DNA of 64,000 nt from Lactimicrobium massiliense (GCF_900343155.1 NZ_OUNG01000004.1:62001-126000), one strand, 5' to 3'; shown: positions 44,319 to 54,829, counted from the stretch's first letter. The notes: generated by a model from the sequence alone, not told the origin. Translations and numbers: made by a program.

Positions 44319-45415
44319 TATACACTTTCCCCGGACAGAATCACGGGAATCATTGCTTCATCTGCCATGGCACCGGCGTGCTGACCATGGAAATGACTTG
44401 TTTTTGCCGTAAGGCAAAGCGGTGTTCTGGCTATAGCAAGATAGTCTCCGATAAATTCAGGCAGCCGGAGATGAGGAATGCCGGGACCGAAAATTTCCCG
44501 GGAAAGTATTTCCTCCTTACGCAGTAATAAGAACTTCCCGCCAAAACGTGTATGAAACAGATCTTCAAAAGACTTCTCCAGGCCTGGTCTGATATAGAAA
44601 GCACAAGCCCTTGCTTCAAGGGCTGGCATATGGCGGAACATCGCCATGAGTTCCGGGTCTTTCTGCATTTCATATATTGTACAGTCAATCTGGCCATGAT
44701 CAGCAATCACAAGCACACCAGTATCTTCGTCCACCATCTTTTCCAGCACCAGGATATCATCATTGATCATAGCCAACTGTCTCCCTGTATCCGGATGGGA
44801 AGGTCCGTGTTCATGCAGCCAGGAATCAAAGCCGTCCCAGTACACATAAAGGAAGCGCAGATCTGACTGATGGGAAAGTTTTGCAGCCAGCAGGCACTGC
44901 TCATGCAAAGAAGCACAGGGATTATGGCCGAACATAGGCCAGATTGAATCGGCACAGATCTGCGCCTTTGCAAGCTGATCCAGAATGGTAGTGACCGGCA
45001 GTGTCTTCTCTGTAAAACCAGGATACTTTCTGCTGGAATACTGTGCTTTATCCAGAAACAGGATGACATTGTCATCTACTTCTGAAAAGTACTGATTCCA
45101 GCCAAGCCAGCCGTTTTCAGCAGGGCTTTTTCCTGTTAGCAATGCTGTTGTAGCAGCACTGGTGGTAGGTGGAAAAACAGTCATGCATTCTTTTTTCATC
45201 TGCTTTGTGATGGATAAATCAGAGCCATATTTCTGCAGAAGGCGTGATCCCATGCCATCTACAAGAACAACAATGACACAGCGAAATGCATGTGAGGAAA
45301 GCCAATGTGAGACATCCGGATCATCCTGATATTCACATGTCAGTCCATAATAATGGTGAAGTGATGCAGAAACCTGCAGCAATCCGTTCTTGTAATCAGA
45401 GATGTATTCTTCCAT
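44318..45415 (-). CDS. Alkaline-phosphatase-superfamily phosphodiesterase/nucleotide pyrophosphatase
   Basis: A 365-aa protein. Metal and nucleophile motifs of the type I phosphodiesterase/NPP family are present: VVLVDGMGSRL, the Thr nucleophile in PPTTSAATTALLTGK, and IADHGQ and HGQHAG later. No signal peptide is seen, so a cytosolic role is likely. The frame extends to 45472 through the rplQ terminator, so ATG 45415 is chosen. It has no ribosome-binding site but is placed 6 bases after TGCTACACT, so the mRNA is probably leaderless. Confidence 0.82.
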   Translation of the reverse strand: MEEYISDYKNGLLQVSASLHHYYGLTCEYQDDPDVSHWLSSHAFRCVIVVLVDGMGSRLLQKYGSDLSITKQMKKECMTVFPPTTSAATTALLTGKSPAENGWLGWNQYFSEVDDNVILFLDKAQYSSRKYPGFTEKTLPVTTILDQLAKAQICADSIWPMFGHNPCASLHEQCLLAAKLSHQSDLRFLYVYWDGFDSWLHEHGPSHPDTGRQLAMINDDILVLEKMVDEDTGVLVIADHGQIDCTIYEMQKDPELMAMFRHMPALEARACAFYIRPGLEKSFEDLFHTRFGGKFLLLRKEEILSREIFGPGIPHLRLPEFIGDYLAIARTPLCLTAKTSHFHGQHAGAMADEAMIPVILSGESV

Positions 45416-45421
45416 GACCAA

Positions 45422-45430
45422 AGTGTAGCA
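45422..45430 (-). promoter_or_regulatory. Extended -10 promoter (phosphodiesterase-like gene)
   Basis: On the minus strand TGCTACACT lies 6 bases before the ATG, with no clear -35. It sits directly after the T run of the rplQ terminator. Confidence 0.45.
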
Positions 45431-45435
45431 CAAAA

Positions 45436-45463
45436 CAAAAAGGCCTGTGCATTGCACAGACCT
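45436..45463 (-). terminator. Terminator of the ribosomal cluster (after rplQ)
   Basis: The stem GGTCTGTGC / GCACAGGCC (loop AAT) is followed by TTTTTG on the minus strand. Confidence 0.85.
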
Positions 45464-45480
45464 CTCAGGCATTACGTAAC

Positions 45481-45843
45481 TTAGATCAGTTCAATATAAG
45501 CCATCGGAGCAGCATCGCCCTTGCGTGTGCCAGTCTTGACAACACGTGTATAGCCGCCCTTGCGGTCAGCATACTTCGGCGCTACCTCATCAAACAGCTT
45601 CTGCAGGACAGTCTTGCCTGTCTTTTCATCTGCGACAACATCGCGGATATAGGAAGCAGCTCTTCTGCGGGCTGCCAGATCACCCTTCTTGCCAAGTGTG
45701 ATCAGCTCATCGACAACAGAGCGCAGATCCTTTGCCTTGGCTTCAGTTGTTTCGACCTTGCCATACAGGATCACGGAAGTTGCGAGATTTCTGAGCATAG
45801 CCTTGCGGTGATCCGCATTACGGCCAAACTTACGATTCCACAT
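45481..45843 (-). CDS. rplQ: Ribosomal protein L17
   Basis: A large-subunit protein of 120 aa, matching the family start [20 protein letters not shown] and the end PMAYIELI. It is the last gene of the S10-spc-alpha cluster, 15 bp after rpoA, ahead of a strong terminator. Confidence 0.98.
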   Translation of the reverse strand: MWNRKFGRNADHRKAMLRNLATSVILYGKVETTEAKAKDLRSVVDELITLGKKGDLAARRRAASYIRDVVADEKTGKTVLQKLFDEVAPKYADRKGGYTRVVKTGTRKGDAAPMAYIELI

Positions 45844-45858
45844 TGTAAATTCCTCCTA

Positions 45859-46818
45859 TCAGTCAAAGGACTTGAAGCCAAGACCGAGCTCAGCCAGTTT
45901 ATCCTTAACCTCTTTCAAAGATTTCTTGCCGAGGTTGCGGACTCTCATCATTTCATCCTCGGTCTTCTGTGTCAGCTCATCCACGGTCTGGATACCGGCA
46001 CGCTTCAGGCAGTTGTAGGAACGGACAGACAGATCCAGATCTTCGATCATCATCTGCTGGCCCTTGCTTGGCGACTCCTGGCCGCCTTCCTTGACAACGT
46101 CTTCCATGGAGATGACATCTTCATTGATGCCAGCGATCAGATCCAGATGATCGATCAGGATCTTGGCAGCCATGGCAAGTGCCTTCTGCGGATTGATTGA
46201 GCCATCGGTTGTGATTTCCATGGTCAGAGCATCATATTTAACATCCTGACCAACACGGGCCGGATCAACGGAATAGGCGACCTTCTCAATTGGTGTATAA
46301 ATGGAATCTGTATACACAGTTCCAATACCCTGAGAAGAACCGACATTGAGCTGCTTGTTGATGTCGGCACTTACATAGCCTCTTCCATTCTTGGCCTTCA
46401 GTTCCATCTCAAGGCTTGTGCCAGCTTCCAGATGGGCAATGACAAGATCCTTGTTGAGAATCTCAACCTGTGACGGGCAGATGATATCACCTGCTGTCAC
46501 AGTGCACGGTCCCTTGGCAGAGATCTGCAGTGTATAAACCTCATCATCTTCAATTTTCATGATCAGTTGCTTCAGCTGCAGAATGATCATGGATACATCT
46601 TCTCTGACACCAGGGATGGTTGTGAACTCATGGTACACACCATCTACCTTGATTGAGAATACCGCAGCTCCCGGCAGGGAGGACAGCAGAACTCTGCGAA
46701 GTGCGTTTCCGATCGTCGTACCAAATCCTCTCTCCAGCGGAGAAAGAACAAATTTTCCGTAATTCTCGGATTCAACGTATTCCTGTACTTCAAAATCGGC
46801 GCGTTCAAACTTTTGCAT
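45859..46818 (-). CDS. rpoA: RNA polymerase alpha subunit
   Basis: A 319-aa core RNA polymerase subunit. The N-terminal dimerisation domain has GFGTTIGNALRRVLLSSLPGA. The C-terminal domain (about 255-319) contacts DNA and regulators (LSVRSYNCLKRAGIQTVDEL, RNLGKKSLKEV). Length is normal for Bacillota. Confidence 0.98.
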   Translation of the reverse strand: MQKFERADFEVQEYVESENYGKFVLSPLERGFGTTIGNALRRVLLSSLPGAAVFSIKVDGVYHEFTTIPGVREDVSMIILQLKQLIMKIEDDEVYTLQISAKGPCTVTAGDIICPSQVEILNKDLVIAHLEAGTSLEMELKAKNGRGYVSADINKQLNVGSSQGIGTVYTDSIYTPIEKVAYSVDPARVGQDVKYDALTMEITTDGSINPQKALAMAAKILIDHLDLIAGINEDVISMEDVVKEGGQESPSKGQQMMIEDLDLSVRSYNCLKRAGIQTVDELTQKTEDEMMRVRNLGKKSLKEVKDKLAELGLGFKSFD

Positions 46819-46842
46819 GCAATATCCTCCTCTTTCAGCTCA

Positions 46843-47247
46843 TTAACCGCGGGGTCTCTTCGGCGGACGGCAGCCGTTATGCGGGATCGGAGTCACATCA
46901 TTGATTGCTGTGATCTCCAGACCAGCCGTCTGCAGGGAACGAACCGCAGCCTCACGTCCAGGACCAACGCCCTTAACGTTGACTTCAACCGTCTTCATGC
47001 CCTGCTGCACAGCAGATTTGCCGGCAGCCTCAGCACACAGCTGAGCAACATACGGTGTAGACTTACGGGAACCCTTGTAGCCCAGTGCTCCGGCAGAGCT
47101 CCAGGAAATGACATTACCTGCCTCATCCGCAATGGTAACGATTGTGTTGTTGAATGTTGAATGAATGTGAGCGACACCCTTCGCCACATTTCTGCGGATC
47201 TTCTTCTTGCGAGTCTTTGCCGCAGTGTTATTCTTCTTTGTTGGCAT
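46843..47247 (-). CDS. rpsK: Ribosomal protein S11
   Basis: A 134-aa small-subunit protein ([34 protein letters not shown] end). It has a Lys/Thr-rich N-terminal extension typical of Bacillota. Standard position between rpsM and rpoA. Confidence 0.98.
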   Translation of the reverse strand: MPTKKNNTAAKTRKKKIRRNVAKGVAHIHSTFNNTIVTIADEAGNVISWSSAGALGYKGSRKSTPYVAQLCAEAAGKSAVQQGMKTVEVNVKGVGPGREAAVRSLQTAGLEITAINDVTPIPHNGCRPPKRPRG

Positions 47248-47262
47248 TCCAATGTCCTCCTA

Positions 47263-47628
47263 TTACTTCTTCTTGTTCGCAACCGTACGGCGCGGTCCTT
47301 TGCGGGTACGCGCATTGGTGCGTGTTCTCTGCCCTCTGACCGGCAGACTTCTTCTGTGGCGCAGGCCTCTGTAAGAGCCGATTTCCATCAGTCTCTTGAT
47401 ATCAAGAGCTGTCTGACGGCGCAGATCGCCCTCAGTCTTAATACCATCAATCTGCTGACGAATCGCAGTCTCCTGTGCTTCAGTCAGATCCTTGACGCGG
47501 ATGGTCTCATCAACACCGGCAGCAGCCAGGATCTTCTTTGCAGTTGTCGGGCCAATGCCATAAATATAGGTAAGAGATGTTCCGACCTGTTTGTTGTTCG
47601 GAATATCTACACCAGCAAAACGTGCCAT
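47263..47628 (-). CDS. rpsM: Ribosomal protein S13
   Basis: A 121-aa small-subunit head protein ([20 protein letters not shown] start, [19 protein letters not shown] end). It lies after rpmJ in the usual order. Confidence 0.98.
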   Translation of the reverse strand: MARFAGVDIPNNKQVGTSLTYIYGIGPTTAKKILAAAGVDETIRVKDLTEAQETAIRQQIDGIKTEGDLRRQTALDIKRLMEIGSYRGLRHRRSLPVRGQRTRTNARTRKGPRRTVANKKK

Positions 47629-47648
47629 ATTCTTATTCTTCCTCCAAA

Positions 47649-47762
47649 TTAACCCTGTCTCTGCTTATGCTTCGGGTTCTCACAGATTACCATCACAACG
47701 CCCTTGCGCTTGATGACTCTGCACTTGTCGCAAATTGGTTTTACGCTAGGTCTTACTTTCAT
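47649..47762 (-). CDS. rpmJ: Ribosomal protein L36
   Basis: A 37-aa zinc-type L36 too short for most ORF calls. It begins [20 protein letters not shown] and ends KQRQG. The zinc ligands C11, C14, C27 and H32 are present, so the organism uses the zinc form. It sits between infA and rpsM. Confidence 0.97.
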   Translation of the reverse strand: MKVRPSVKPICDKCRVIKRKGVVMVICENPKHKQRQG

Positions 47763-47786
47763 TTTACAAACCTCCTGGTCCAGACA

Positions 47787-48005
47787 TTATTTATGTCTGT
47801 ATGTGATACGCCCACGTGTTAAATCATACGGTGAAATTTCGACAGTGACCCGATCGCCTGGTAAAATGCGAATGTAATTCATACGGATTTTACCAGCAAC
47901 GTGAGCACGGATCTCGTGTCCGTTCTGGAGTTTCACCTTGAAGTTGGCATTAGGAAGTGTGTCCGTTACAACACCTTCGATTTCAATGACATCCTGTTTC
48001 GACAT
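47787..48005 (-). CDS. infA: Translation initiation factor IF-1
   Basis: A 72-aa OB-fold factor ([20 protein letters not shown] start, GRITYRHK end). The frame extends upstream to 48074, but the extension is not family sequence. Usual place between adk and rpmJ. Confidence 0.97.
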   Translation of the reverse strand: MSKQDVIEIEGVVTDTLPNANFKVKLQNGHEIRAHVAGKIRMNYIRILPGDRVTVEISPYDLTRGRITYRHK

Positions 48006-48076
48006 GTACTCTCTCTTTCTTACGCAATAAACAGAATCAGGGCGCGGACCGCCTATCGATCCGCCCCGATTCACAT

Positions 48077-48727
48077 TTAAGCAATCTTTCCTAAGGCCTC
48101 TTTGATGGCACCGAACACCGCCTCAGGCTTACCGGACGCATCCAGATGCGTGACAAGCCCTTTCTGATCATAGAAGTCGATGACCGGCTTTGTGCTCTTC
48201 TCATACTCTTCCATCCGCTTGGTCAGCTTCTCGACAGTATCGTCGCTGCGCTGGACAAGCTTTTCGCCGCAGTTGTCGCACACACCTTCAACCTTCGGCG
48301 GGAAATTGTGAATATGATACGTAGCACCGCACTTCGGACAGATTCTTCTTCCGGTGATTCTGTCCTTGAGCACCTCAAAGTCTACCTCAAGACCAAGCAC
48401 ACATTCAACCGGTTTGCCGATCTTTGCTGCAATTCTTTCAAATTCTTTCGCCTGAACCAGTGTACGAGGATAGCCATCCAGGAGATATCCCTTCTGGCAG
48501 TCCGGCTGCTGAAGCCTGTCTTCCACCATCGCATTGATGACTTCATCCGGCACCAGCTTGCCAGCATCCATATATGCTTTGGCCTTGTTGCCAAGATCTG
48601 TATGATTGGCAACATTGGCTCTCAGCATATCACCTGTCGAAATATGCGGAATATCATATTCCTTCAGGATCAGATCCGACATCGTACCCTTGCCTGCTCC
48701 GGCAGGTCCCATAATCAGAACGTTCAT
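48077..48727 (-). CDS. adk: Adenylate kinase, zinc-binding long form
   Basis: A 216-aa enzyme interconverting AMP, ADP and ATP. P-loop GPAGAGKGT (7-15), AMP-site DGYPRT, and a LID with CPKCG...CDNCG zinc ligands typical of Gram-positive species. GGGGAG precedes the ATG. It lies between secY and infA. No methionine aminopeptidase (map) gene follows it, unlike in Bacillus subtilis. Confidence 0.97.
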   Translation of the reverse strand: MNVLIMGPAGAGKGTMSDLILKEYDIPHISTGDMLRANVANHTDLGNKAKAYMDAGKLVPDEVINAMVEDRLQQPDCQKGYLLDGYPRTLVQAKEFERIAAKIGKPVECVLGLEVDFEVLKDRITGRRICPKCGATYHIHNFPPKVEGVCDNCGEKLVQRSDDTVEKLTKRMEEYEKSTKPVIDFYDQKGLVTHLDASGKPEAVFGAIKEALGKIA

Positions 48728-48740
48728 TTTCTTCTCCCCT

Positions 48741-50030
48741 TTAATTCAGGAAGCCATGATATGACTTCTGTGTCAATTGACCCTTGATCTGCTTCATCGT
48801 CTCCATAGCAACGCCGACGACGATGATGATACCGGTGCCGCCAATGGCACTGGATGTTGGAATGCTTGTGAACATCGGCAGCAGATACGGAACAACAGCT
48901 ACCAGTGTCAGTGCCAGAGCACCGAGTACAGTGATACGGTTCAGAACCTTGTGCAGGTACTGCTTTGTATCACTGCCCGGGCGGATACCCGGGATGTAAG
49001 CATCCGATTTGCGCAGATTATCCGCGACACTGTCCGGATCAACCTGCAGGTCAGTGTAGAAGAAGGTAAACAGAATTGTCAGCACAGCATAGAGGCAGAG
49101 TCCAAACGGCTTGCTCAGACTCAGATAATTCTGCAGTTTCTGATACAGATCAGCATTGAAGAAGCTGATGACAATCTGCGGTGCTGTCATGATCGAGGAT
49201 GCAAAGATGACCGGAATCACCGATGCGCTGTTGATCTTCAGCGGCAGATATGTCACATCATTGCGGGCAGTTCTGCCCATGGAGATGCTGTTGGTGTACT
49301 GAATCGGAATCTTTCTGACTGCTGTCTCCATCACAACGACGAAGATGACAATTGCAAGATACACGACGCAGTACAGTGCAAACTGCAGTACGCCATTGAA
49401 TACTTCACTGTTTGTATTTCCACCGGCCAGAATGCTGTAAACCTGTGCAAACTGTGTCGGCATGTTGGAAACAATGCCGGCGAAGATGATGATGGAAATA
49501 CCGTTGCCGATACCTTTCATACTGATACGGTCACCAAGCCAGACCAGGAACATGGAGCCCGCGGTCAGAATGGTAGCTGTATACAGATAAGTGGAAAGGG
49601 CACTGTTTTCAAGTACGGAATACTGCTTGTCAAAGCCATAGACAAGCGAGAAGGCCTGGACGAAGGCGAGCACAACACCAAGGTATCTTGTTGTTTTCTC
49701 CATCTTCTGACGGCCAGTCTGTCCTGACTTTGCCCATTCGGTCAAAGCCGGAATGACATCCATACTGAGCAATTGCACGATGATGCTGGCGGTAATGTAA
49801 GGAGTAACGCCCATTGCAAAGATTGACAGTTTCTCCAGGGCACCGCCGCCCAGCAGGTTCATCATGTTCAGAATTGAATTGTCGGAAATCTGTTGAGAGA
49901 GTGCGGTGGAATCCACGCCTGGAACAGGAATGGAAGACCCGATGCGATAGATCAGCAGCATTGCCAGAGTAAAGAATATCTTTTTGCGGATCTCCTTGTT
50001 CTTAAACATGCTGGCGAACGTATGCATCAT
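48741..50030 (-). CDS. secY: Preprotein translocase subunit SecY
   Basis: The 429-aa channel of the Sec translocase with ten membrane helices. Motifs include the N-terminal IRKKIFFTL-like segment, the plug region and the loop FTYFYTDLQ-type sequence in helix 7-8. It directly follows rplO. Normal length. Confidence 0.97.
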   Translation of the reverse strand: MMHTFASMFKNKEIRKKIFFTLAMLLIYRIGSSIPVPGVDSTALSQQISDNSILNMMNLLGGGALEKLSIFAMGVTPYITASIIVQLLSMDVIPALTEWAKSGQTGRQKMEKTTRYLGVVLAFVQAFSLVYGFDKQYSVLENSALSTYLYTATILTAGSMFLVWLGDRISMKGIGNGISIIIFAGIVSNMPTQFAQVYSILAGGNTNSEVFNGVLQFALYCVVYLAIVIFVVVMETAVRKIPIQYTNSISMGRTARNDVTYLPLKINSASVIPVIFASSIMTAPQIVISFFNADLYQKLQNYLSLSKPFGLCLYAVLTILFTFFYTDLQVDPDSVADNLRKSDAYIPGIRPGSDTKQYLHKVLNRITVLGALALTLVAVVPYLLPMFTSIPTSSAIGGTGIIIVVGVAMETMKQIKGQLTQKSYHGFLN

Positions 50031-50032
50031 AA

Positions 50033-50473
50033 TCAGAGCACCTCTGCTTTTCCGCCTGCTTCTTCAATTGCTTTCTGAGCAGTCTTGGAGAACTTCTCAG
50101 CTTTTACGGTAAGCTTCTTCTCAAGCTTGCCATTGCCGAGCACCTTGACACCATCAAGATGCTTCTTTACAAGGCCGGCTGCCTTGAGGGCTTCATAGTC
50201 AACAGTGACGCCATCCTCAAATTTGTTGAGAGCTTCAACATTGACTGTTGCATACTCCTTGCGGGTGTAGTTGGTGAAGCCTCTCTTCGGCATTCTCTTG
50301 AAGTACGGTGTCTGACCGCCTTCAAAACCGATGGCAACACCGCCGCCGCTTCTGGAGTTCTGACCCTTCTGGCCCTTGCCAGATGTCTTGCCAAGACCTG
50401 AACCCAGGCCTCTGCCAATTCTCTTTCTGGTAAAGCGGGCACCGTCCGTTGCTTTCATTTCATTGAGTTTCAT
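50033..50473 (-). CDS. rplO: Ribosomal protein L15
   Basis: A 146-aa large-subunit protein ([20 protein letters not shown] start, Gly-rich [19 protein letters not shown]). ATG 50473 follows a GGAGG site; the longer frame to 50560 is not family sequence. Only 13 bp separate it from rpsE upstream, so rpmD (L30), normally between them, is missing. Confidence 0.97.
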   Translation of the reverse strand: MKLNEMKATDGARFTRKRIGRGLGSGLGKTSGKGQKGQNSRSGGGVAIGFEGGQTPYFKRMPKRGFTNYTRKEYATVNVEALNKFEDGVTVDYEALKAAGLVKKHLDGVKVLGNGKLEKKLTVKAEKFSKTAQKAIEEAGGKAEVL

Positions 50474-50486
50474 CGGGTTTCCCTCC

Positions 50487-51089
50487 TTATCGAATCTCAG
50501 CGACTTTCTTGTCGCGCAGCTTGGCAACTTCTTCAACAGTCCGCATCTGCTGCAGAGCATTCAAAGTTGCATAGACAACATTGACACTGGTACGGGATCC
50601 ATGAACCTTGGACAGGACATCGGAAACACCAGCCAGCTCCAGAATGGAGCGTACGGCACCACCAGCGATAACGCCAGTACCAGGTGCAGCCGGAAGCAGG
50701 ATGACGGAAGCGGCACCATGCTTGCCAATGCTTGTATGAGGAACAGTTCTGTTATCGTCTACCAGATTTACTCTGAAGACATTCTTAACAGCGGCCTCAT
50801 TTGCCTTTTTGATCGCATCCGGAACTTCGGCGGCCTTGCCCATACCGAAGCCGATTCTGCCTTTCTTGTCACCAACAACAACCAGTGCTGCGAAACGCAT
50901 TCTGCGTCCACCCTTGACGGTCTTGCTTACACGGTTGATGGAGACTACGACATCTTCGAACTCTTTCGGTTCCTGACGTCTTCTGAACTGTCTGCGTCCA
51001 TTGTTGTTATCACGGCGGCCCCTCTCAGGACGTGCTGTAGCAGCCTCAGCTGCTGCCGGACGCTGCTCTGTTGTATTTTCAGTTGGCAT
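50487..51089 (-). CDS. rpsE: Ribosomal protein S5 with Arg/Asn-rich N-terminal extension
   Basis: A 200-aa small-subunit protein. The conserved core (from [20 protein letters not shown], about residue 43) is preceded by an unusual 42-residue extension rich in Arg, Asn and Gly ([19 protein letters not shown]). Most S5 proteins are about 165 aa. The extension may contact rRNA; it resembles the tail of S3 in this genome. Confidence 0.97.
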   Translation of the reverse strand: MPTENTTEQRPAAAEAATARPERGRRDNNNGRRQFRRRQEPKEFEDVVVSINRVSKTVKGGRRMRFAALVVVGDKKGRIGFGMGKAAEVPDAIKKANEAAVKNVFRVNLVDDNRTVPHTSIGKHGAASVILLPAAPGTGVIAGGAVRSILELAGVSDVLSKVHGSRTSVNVVYATLNALQQMRTVEEVAKLRDKKVAEIR

Positions 51090-51104
51090 TGTCTTCTCCT
51101 CTCC

Positions 51105-51461
51105 TTAGAACTTCAGGCCAGCCTCTCTGGCTGCATCTGCCAGAGCCTGGACTCTTCCGTGATATACATAACCGCCACGGTCAAAACGGACGGACTCAAT
51201 GCCGGCAGCCTTGCACTTTTCAGCAATAGCAGCACCGACTTTCTTGGCAGCCTCAATATTGCCGCCATTTTCAAGCTTGAGATCCAGGGAACTCACTGCA
51301 CACAGGGTGTTGCCCTTGGTGTCATCAATGACCTGTGCATAGATGTTTGTGTTGGAACGGAATACGTTCAGTCTCGGGCAGTCGGGAGTTCCGCTGACTA
51401 CTCTGCGCACACGCTTATGACGGCGGATACGCTCTTCATTCTTCTTTGTCTTATTCAGCAT
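51105..51461 (-). CDS. rplR: Ribosomal protein L18
   Basis: A 118-aa 5S rRNA-binding protein ([20 protein letters not shown] and [20 protein letters not shown]). Standard spc-operon position between rplF and rpsE. Confidence 0.98.
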   Translation of the reverse strand: MLNKTKKNEERIRRHKRVRRVVSGTPDCPRLNVFRSNTNIYAQVIDDTKGNTLCAVSSLDLKLENGGNIEAAKKVGAAIAEKCKAAGIESVRFDRGGYVYHGRVQALADAAREAGLKF

Positions 51462-51479
51462 TTTGCTCTCTCCTTCCCA

Positions 51480-52028
51480 TTACTTCTTGGCTGCAGCAGT
51501 CTTACCTTCCTTGCGGCGGACATGCTCGTCAACATAGCGGATACCCTTTCCGCCATAAGGTTCAGGCTTCTTGGTTGCTCTGACCTCAGCTGCAAACTGA
51601 CCGACTTCCTGCTTGTCGATACCAGCAACAACGATTGTGTTGGCATCCGGAACAGTTACCGTCAGGTTGGACGGTACAGTGAAGTCTACAGGATGGGAGA
51701 AGCCGACATTCAGAGTCAGCTTATTGCCAGCCAGGGCTGCACGGTAACCAATACCGACAACCTTCATGGTCTTGGAGAATCCCTTCTCAACACCCTCGAT
51801 CATGGAAGCAAGCAGTGCGCGGGTTGTACCATGCAGCTGCTTGGTATGCTTTTCGTCATTAGGACGCTTGACGGTAAGAACACCGTCGTTCTGCTCAATT
51901 GTCATGAGCGGCGAAAATGTTCTTGTCAAAGTTCCCTTAGGGCCCTTAACAGTCACCTCATTGCCGTCATTCACTGTGATCTCACAATTGGACGGAATGG
52001 TAATCGCCTTGTTTCCGATACGTGACAT
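51480..52028 (-). CDS. rplF: Ribosomal protein L6
   Basis: A 182-aa large-subunit protein with two L6 repeats (MSRIGNKAITIPSNCEITVN start; EPYGGKGIRYVDEHVRRKEG near the end). Normal length and place. Confidence 0.98.
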   Translation of the reverse strand: MSRIGNKAITIPSNCEITVNDGNEVTVKGPKGTLTRTFSPLMTIEQNDGVLTVKRPNDEKHTKQLHGTTRALLASMIEGVEKGFSKTMKVVGIGYRAALAGNKLTLNVGFSHPVDFTVPSNLTVTVPDANTIVVAGIDKQEVGQFAAEVRATKKPEPYGGKGIRYVDEHVRRKEGKTAAAKK

Positions 52029-52049
52029 GAATTTATCCTTTCTTATTTA

Positions 52050-52448
52050 TTACCAGACGTAGGCAACGACTTCGCCGCCAACGTGAAGCTTGCGTGCTTC
52101 CTTATCTGTCATCATTCCATTGGATGTGGAGATGATGGCAATGCCAAGACCATTCAGTACCTTCGGTACTTCTTCGCCCTTGGCATAAACCCTCAGGCCC
52201 GGCTTGGAAATTCTCTTGATGCCGCTGATGACGCTTGCACCATTAGCATATTTCAGGGTAACAACGAGCTTCTTTTCGATACCGTCACCCTGTGTGGAAT
52301 AGTTAGCAATGTAGCCCTCAGACTTCAGGATACGGGCAATCTCTGCCTTGACCCTGGAGTATGGCGCAACATCCACTGTATCCAGATGTGCACTGGCTCC
52401 ATTGCGGATTCTAGTGAGCATATCTGCAATCGGATCTGTCATATTCAT
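52050..52448 (-). CDS. rpsH: Ribosomal protein S8
   Basis: A 132-aa small-subunit protein that also binds rRNA and can regulate this operon in some bacteria ([17 protein letters not shown] start; [20 protein letters not shown]). ATG 52448 lies 9 bases after GGAGG. Confidence 0.98.
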   Translation of the reverse strand: MNMTDPIADMLTRIRNGASAHLDTVDVAPYSRVKAEIARILKSEGYIANYSTQGDGIEKKLVVTLKYANGASVISGIKRISKPGLRVYAKGEEVPKVLNGLGIAIISTSNGMMTDKEARKLHVGGEVVAYVW

Positions 52449-52462
52449 GATGGGCTGCCTCC

Positions 52463-52648
52463 TTACCAACTAGCCTTCTTAACTCCAGGAATCTCACCCT
52501 TGTAAGCGAGCTCTCTGAAGCAGATACGGCATACTTTATACTTTCTTAAAACGGAATGCGGGCGTCCGCATCTCTCGCAGCGCGTATAGGCGCGTGTGGA
52601 GAACTTGGCAGGACGTGCCTGTCTTACCTTCTGTGATGTCTTTGCCAT
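52463..52648 (-). CDS. rpsN: Ribosomal protein S14 (zinc type)
   Basis: A 61-aa short zinc-binding S14 with CERCGRPH and CRICF (C24, C27, C40, C43). Typical of Gram-positive bacteria. Confidence 0.98.
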   Translation of the reverse strand: MAKTSQKVRQARPAKFSTRAYTRCERCGRPHSVLRKYKVCRICFRELAYKGEIPGVKKASW

Positions 52649-52662
52649 TGTTCTCCTCCTTA

Positions 52663-53202
52663 TTACTTGGCAAACGGCATGCCGAGTTCACTCAGCAGCT
52701 GATATGCTTCTTTATTTGTCTTGGCGGATGTAACAATGACAACATCCAGACCTCTGACCTTGTTGACCTTATCGAAATTGATTTCCGGGAAGATCAGCTG
52801 TTCCTTGACACCCAGCGTATAGTTGCCGCGGCCATCAAAGGCTGTACCACTGACACCATGGAAATCTCTGACACGCGGCAGATCGATATTGAAGAGCTTG
52901 TCGAGGAACTCGTACATTCTCTCACCGCGCAGTGTCACCTTGCAGCCAATGCTCATGCCCTCACGGAGCTTGAAGTTAGCGATGGACTTCTTGGCCTTTG
53001 TGACAACCGGCTTCTGACCGGAAATCATGGTCATTTCCTCAACTGCCTCTTCCAGCAGCTTCGGATTGGCAATTGCATCACCAACACCCATGTTGAGAAC
53101 GACCTTCTCAAGCTTCGGGCACTCCATGACGGACTTGTAATTGAATTCCTTCATCAAAGAAGGCTTTACTGTCTCGTTATATTTCTGTTCCAGACGGTTC
53201 AT
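52663..53202 (-). CDS. rplE: Ribosomal protein L5
   Basis: A 179-aa 5S rRNA-binding protein ([23 protein letters not shown] loop seen as [13 protein letters not shown]). Shares one base with the rplX stop. Confidence 0.98.
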   Translation of the reverse strand: MNRLEQKYNETVKPSLMKEFNYKSVMECPKLEKVVLNMGVGDAIANPKLLEEAVEEMTMISGQKPVVTKAKKSIANFKLREGMSIGCKVTLRGERMYEFLDKLFNIDLPRVRDFHGVSGTAFDGRGNYTLGVKEQLIFPEINFDKVNKVRGLDVVIVTSAKTNKEAYQLLSELGMPFAK

Positions 53203-53525
53203 TACTTCTTAGCCTCCTTCACTTCATTGCCGGACTTCTTGAAGTATCTTGTCTTTGTGCCGTCCTCAGCAACCTTCCAGCCAACACGGCTGGCAGCCTT
53301 GGCCTTCTTGTCATACAGCATGACATTGGAAGCATCAATCTTAGCTTCCTTCTCTACGATACCACCCTCGGGATTTGCCTGAGATGGCTTCAGAGACTTC
53401 TTGACCATGTTGACACCTTCAACAATGACCTTGTTCTCCTTCGGGAACACTTCCTTAACGGTTGAAACTGTTCCCTTGTAGTGTCCGCTGATTACCTTGA
53501 CCTCATCACCTGTCTTGATTTTCAT
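53202..53525 (-). CDS. rplX: Ribosomal protein L24
   Basis: A 107-aa assembly-initiating protein with the KOW motif ([20 protein letters not shown] start). Usual spc-operon position. Confidence 0.98.
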   Translation of the reverse strand: MKIKTGDEVKVISGHYKGTVSTVKEVFPKENKVIVEGVNMVKKSLKPSQANPEGGIVEKEAKIDASNVMLYDKKAKAASRVGWKVAEDGTKTRYFKKSGNEVKEAKK

Positions 53526-53538
53526 CTCGGGCTCCTCC

Positions 53539-53907
53539 TTATAATACTTCCGGTGCCAGGGAGACGATCTTCATGAAACCGGCGTCACGGATCTCACGTG
53601 CGACCGGGCCAAAGATACGTGTACCTGCCGGTGTATTGTCGTCCTTGATAATGACTGCAGCATTATCATCAAACTTGATGTAGCTGCCATTCTCACGTCT
53701 GATACCGTAAACGGTACGAACGATGACAGCCTTGACTACCTGACCATCCTTGACTGTGCCATTCGGAGCAGCGCTCTTGACAGCACAAACAACGATATCG
53801 CCGATATTTGCTCTCTTACGGCGGGAACCGCCCATGCATCTGATGACCAGAAGCTCTCTGGCACCGGTATTATCGGCAACATGCAATCTGCTTTCATTCT
53901 GAATCAT
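53539..53907 (-). CDS. rplN: Ribosomal protein L14
   Basis: A 122-aa large-subunit protein ([20 protein letters not shown] start; [20 protein letters not shown] end). First gene of the spc block. Confidence 0.98.
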   Translation of the reverse strand: MIQNESRLHVADNTGARELLVIRCMGGSRRKRANIGDIVVCAVKSAAPNGTVKDGQVVKAVIVRTVYGIRRENGSYIKFDDNAAVIIKDDNTPAGTRIFGPVAREIRDAGFMKIVSLAPEVL

Positions 53908-53926
53908 TGCTTTCTACCTCCTGTGC

Positions 53927-54193
53927 TTAAAGAACAACTGCTTTCTCAACAACCTTCACCAGTCTGAAATGCTTGTCCTTGGACAGCGGACGTGTTTCCA
54001 TCACTTCCACTACATCTCCAACATGAGCTTCGTTGTTTTCATCATGAACCTTGAACTTGGTTGTGAACTTAACGTGTCTGCCGTATAAAGGATGGCGCTT
54101 CGTGGTATTGATCTCGACAACGATTGTCTTATCCATCTTGTCGGAGACAACCGTACCGCGCAGAACCTTACGTGCGTTTCTCTCTTCTGCCAT
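53927..54193 (-). CDS. rpsQ: Ribosomal protein S17
   Basis: An 88-aa small-subunit protein with OB fold ([37 protein letters not shown]). Last gene of the S10 block. Confidence 0.98.
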   Translation of the reverse strand: MAEERNARKVLRGTVVSDKMDKTIVVEINTTKRHPLYGRHVKFTTKFKVHDENNEAHVGDVVEVMETRPLSKDKHFRLVKVVEKAVVL

Positions 54194-54207
54194 GTCTGCT
54201 TCCTCCC

Positions 54208-54408
54208 TTATTTATTCTCCGCATTCTCACGTTCTGTCAGAACTGTCTTAATGCGGGCAATTGTCTTTCTGATATCCTTGATCCGGGCCGGATTCTCAAT
54301 GGTTCCGGTAGCCTGAGCAAAGCGCAGATTGTAGAGCTCTTCCTTGAGCGAAACAACTTCCTGAGAAAGTTCCTCGTTGCTCAGATCTCTGATTTCCTTG
54401 ACATTCAT
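54208..54408 (-). CDS. rpmC: Ribosomal protein L29
   Basis: A 66-aa helical protein near the exit tunnel ([20 protein letters not shown] start). It lies 1 bp after rplP. Confidence 0.98.
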   Translation of the reverse strand: MNVKEIRDLSNEELSQEVVSLKEELYNLRFAQATGTIENPARIKDIRKTIARIKTVLTERENAENK

Positions 54409-54409
54409 C

Positions 54410-54829
54410 TCAGCGTCCCTCCTGGCCCTTCTTCACAAAGCGTGTCTTTACGCACAGTTTGTTAGCGGCAAGACGAAGCGCCTCTCTGGCAGTAGCTTCA
54501 TCAACATCACCGACTTCAAACAGAATTCTGCCCTTCTGGACAACTGCGACCCAGTGATCAGGAGCACCCTTACCAGATCCCATACGTACTTCCAGAGGCT
54601 TCTTGGTTTTCGCCAGCTGCGGGAAAACCTTGATCCAGACTTTACCGCCACGATTCATATAACGTGTCATGGCAACACGGGCAGCCTCAAGCTGCGCACT
54701 GGAGACATAAGCTCCCTCGTCTGCTACCAGACCATACTCACCGAAGGCAAGCTTTGTGCCGCCCTTGGCGTGGCCTTCATAAGACAGACGGTGGGGTCTT
54801 CTCCACTTGACTCTCTTAGGCATTAACAT
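54410..54829 (-). CDS. rplP: Ribosomal protein L16
   Basis: A 139-aa large-subunit protein ([20 protein letters not shown] start). The ATG shares a base with the rpsC stop (TAATG), and GGAGG within the rpsC end acts as its ribosome-binding site. Confidence 0.98.
   Translation of the reverse strand: MLMPKRVKWRRPHRLSYEGHAKGGTKLAFGEYGLVADEGAYVSSAQLEAARVAMTRYMNRGGKVWIKVFPQLAKTKKPLEVRMGSGKGAPDHWVAVVQKGRILFEVGDVDEATAREALRLAANKLCVKTRFVKKGQEGR

Noticed and set aside
50376..52025. 549-codon plus-strand open frame across rpsE-rplF
   Set aside because: Antisense to four certain ribosomal protein genes, with no family resemblance.
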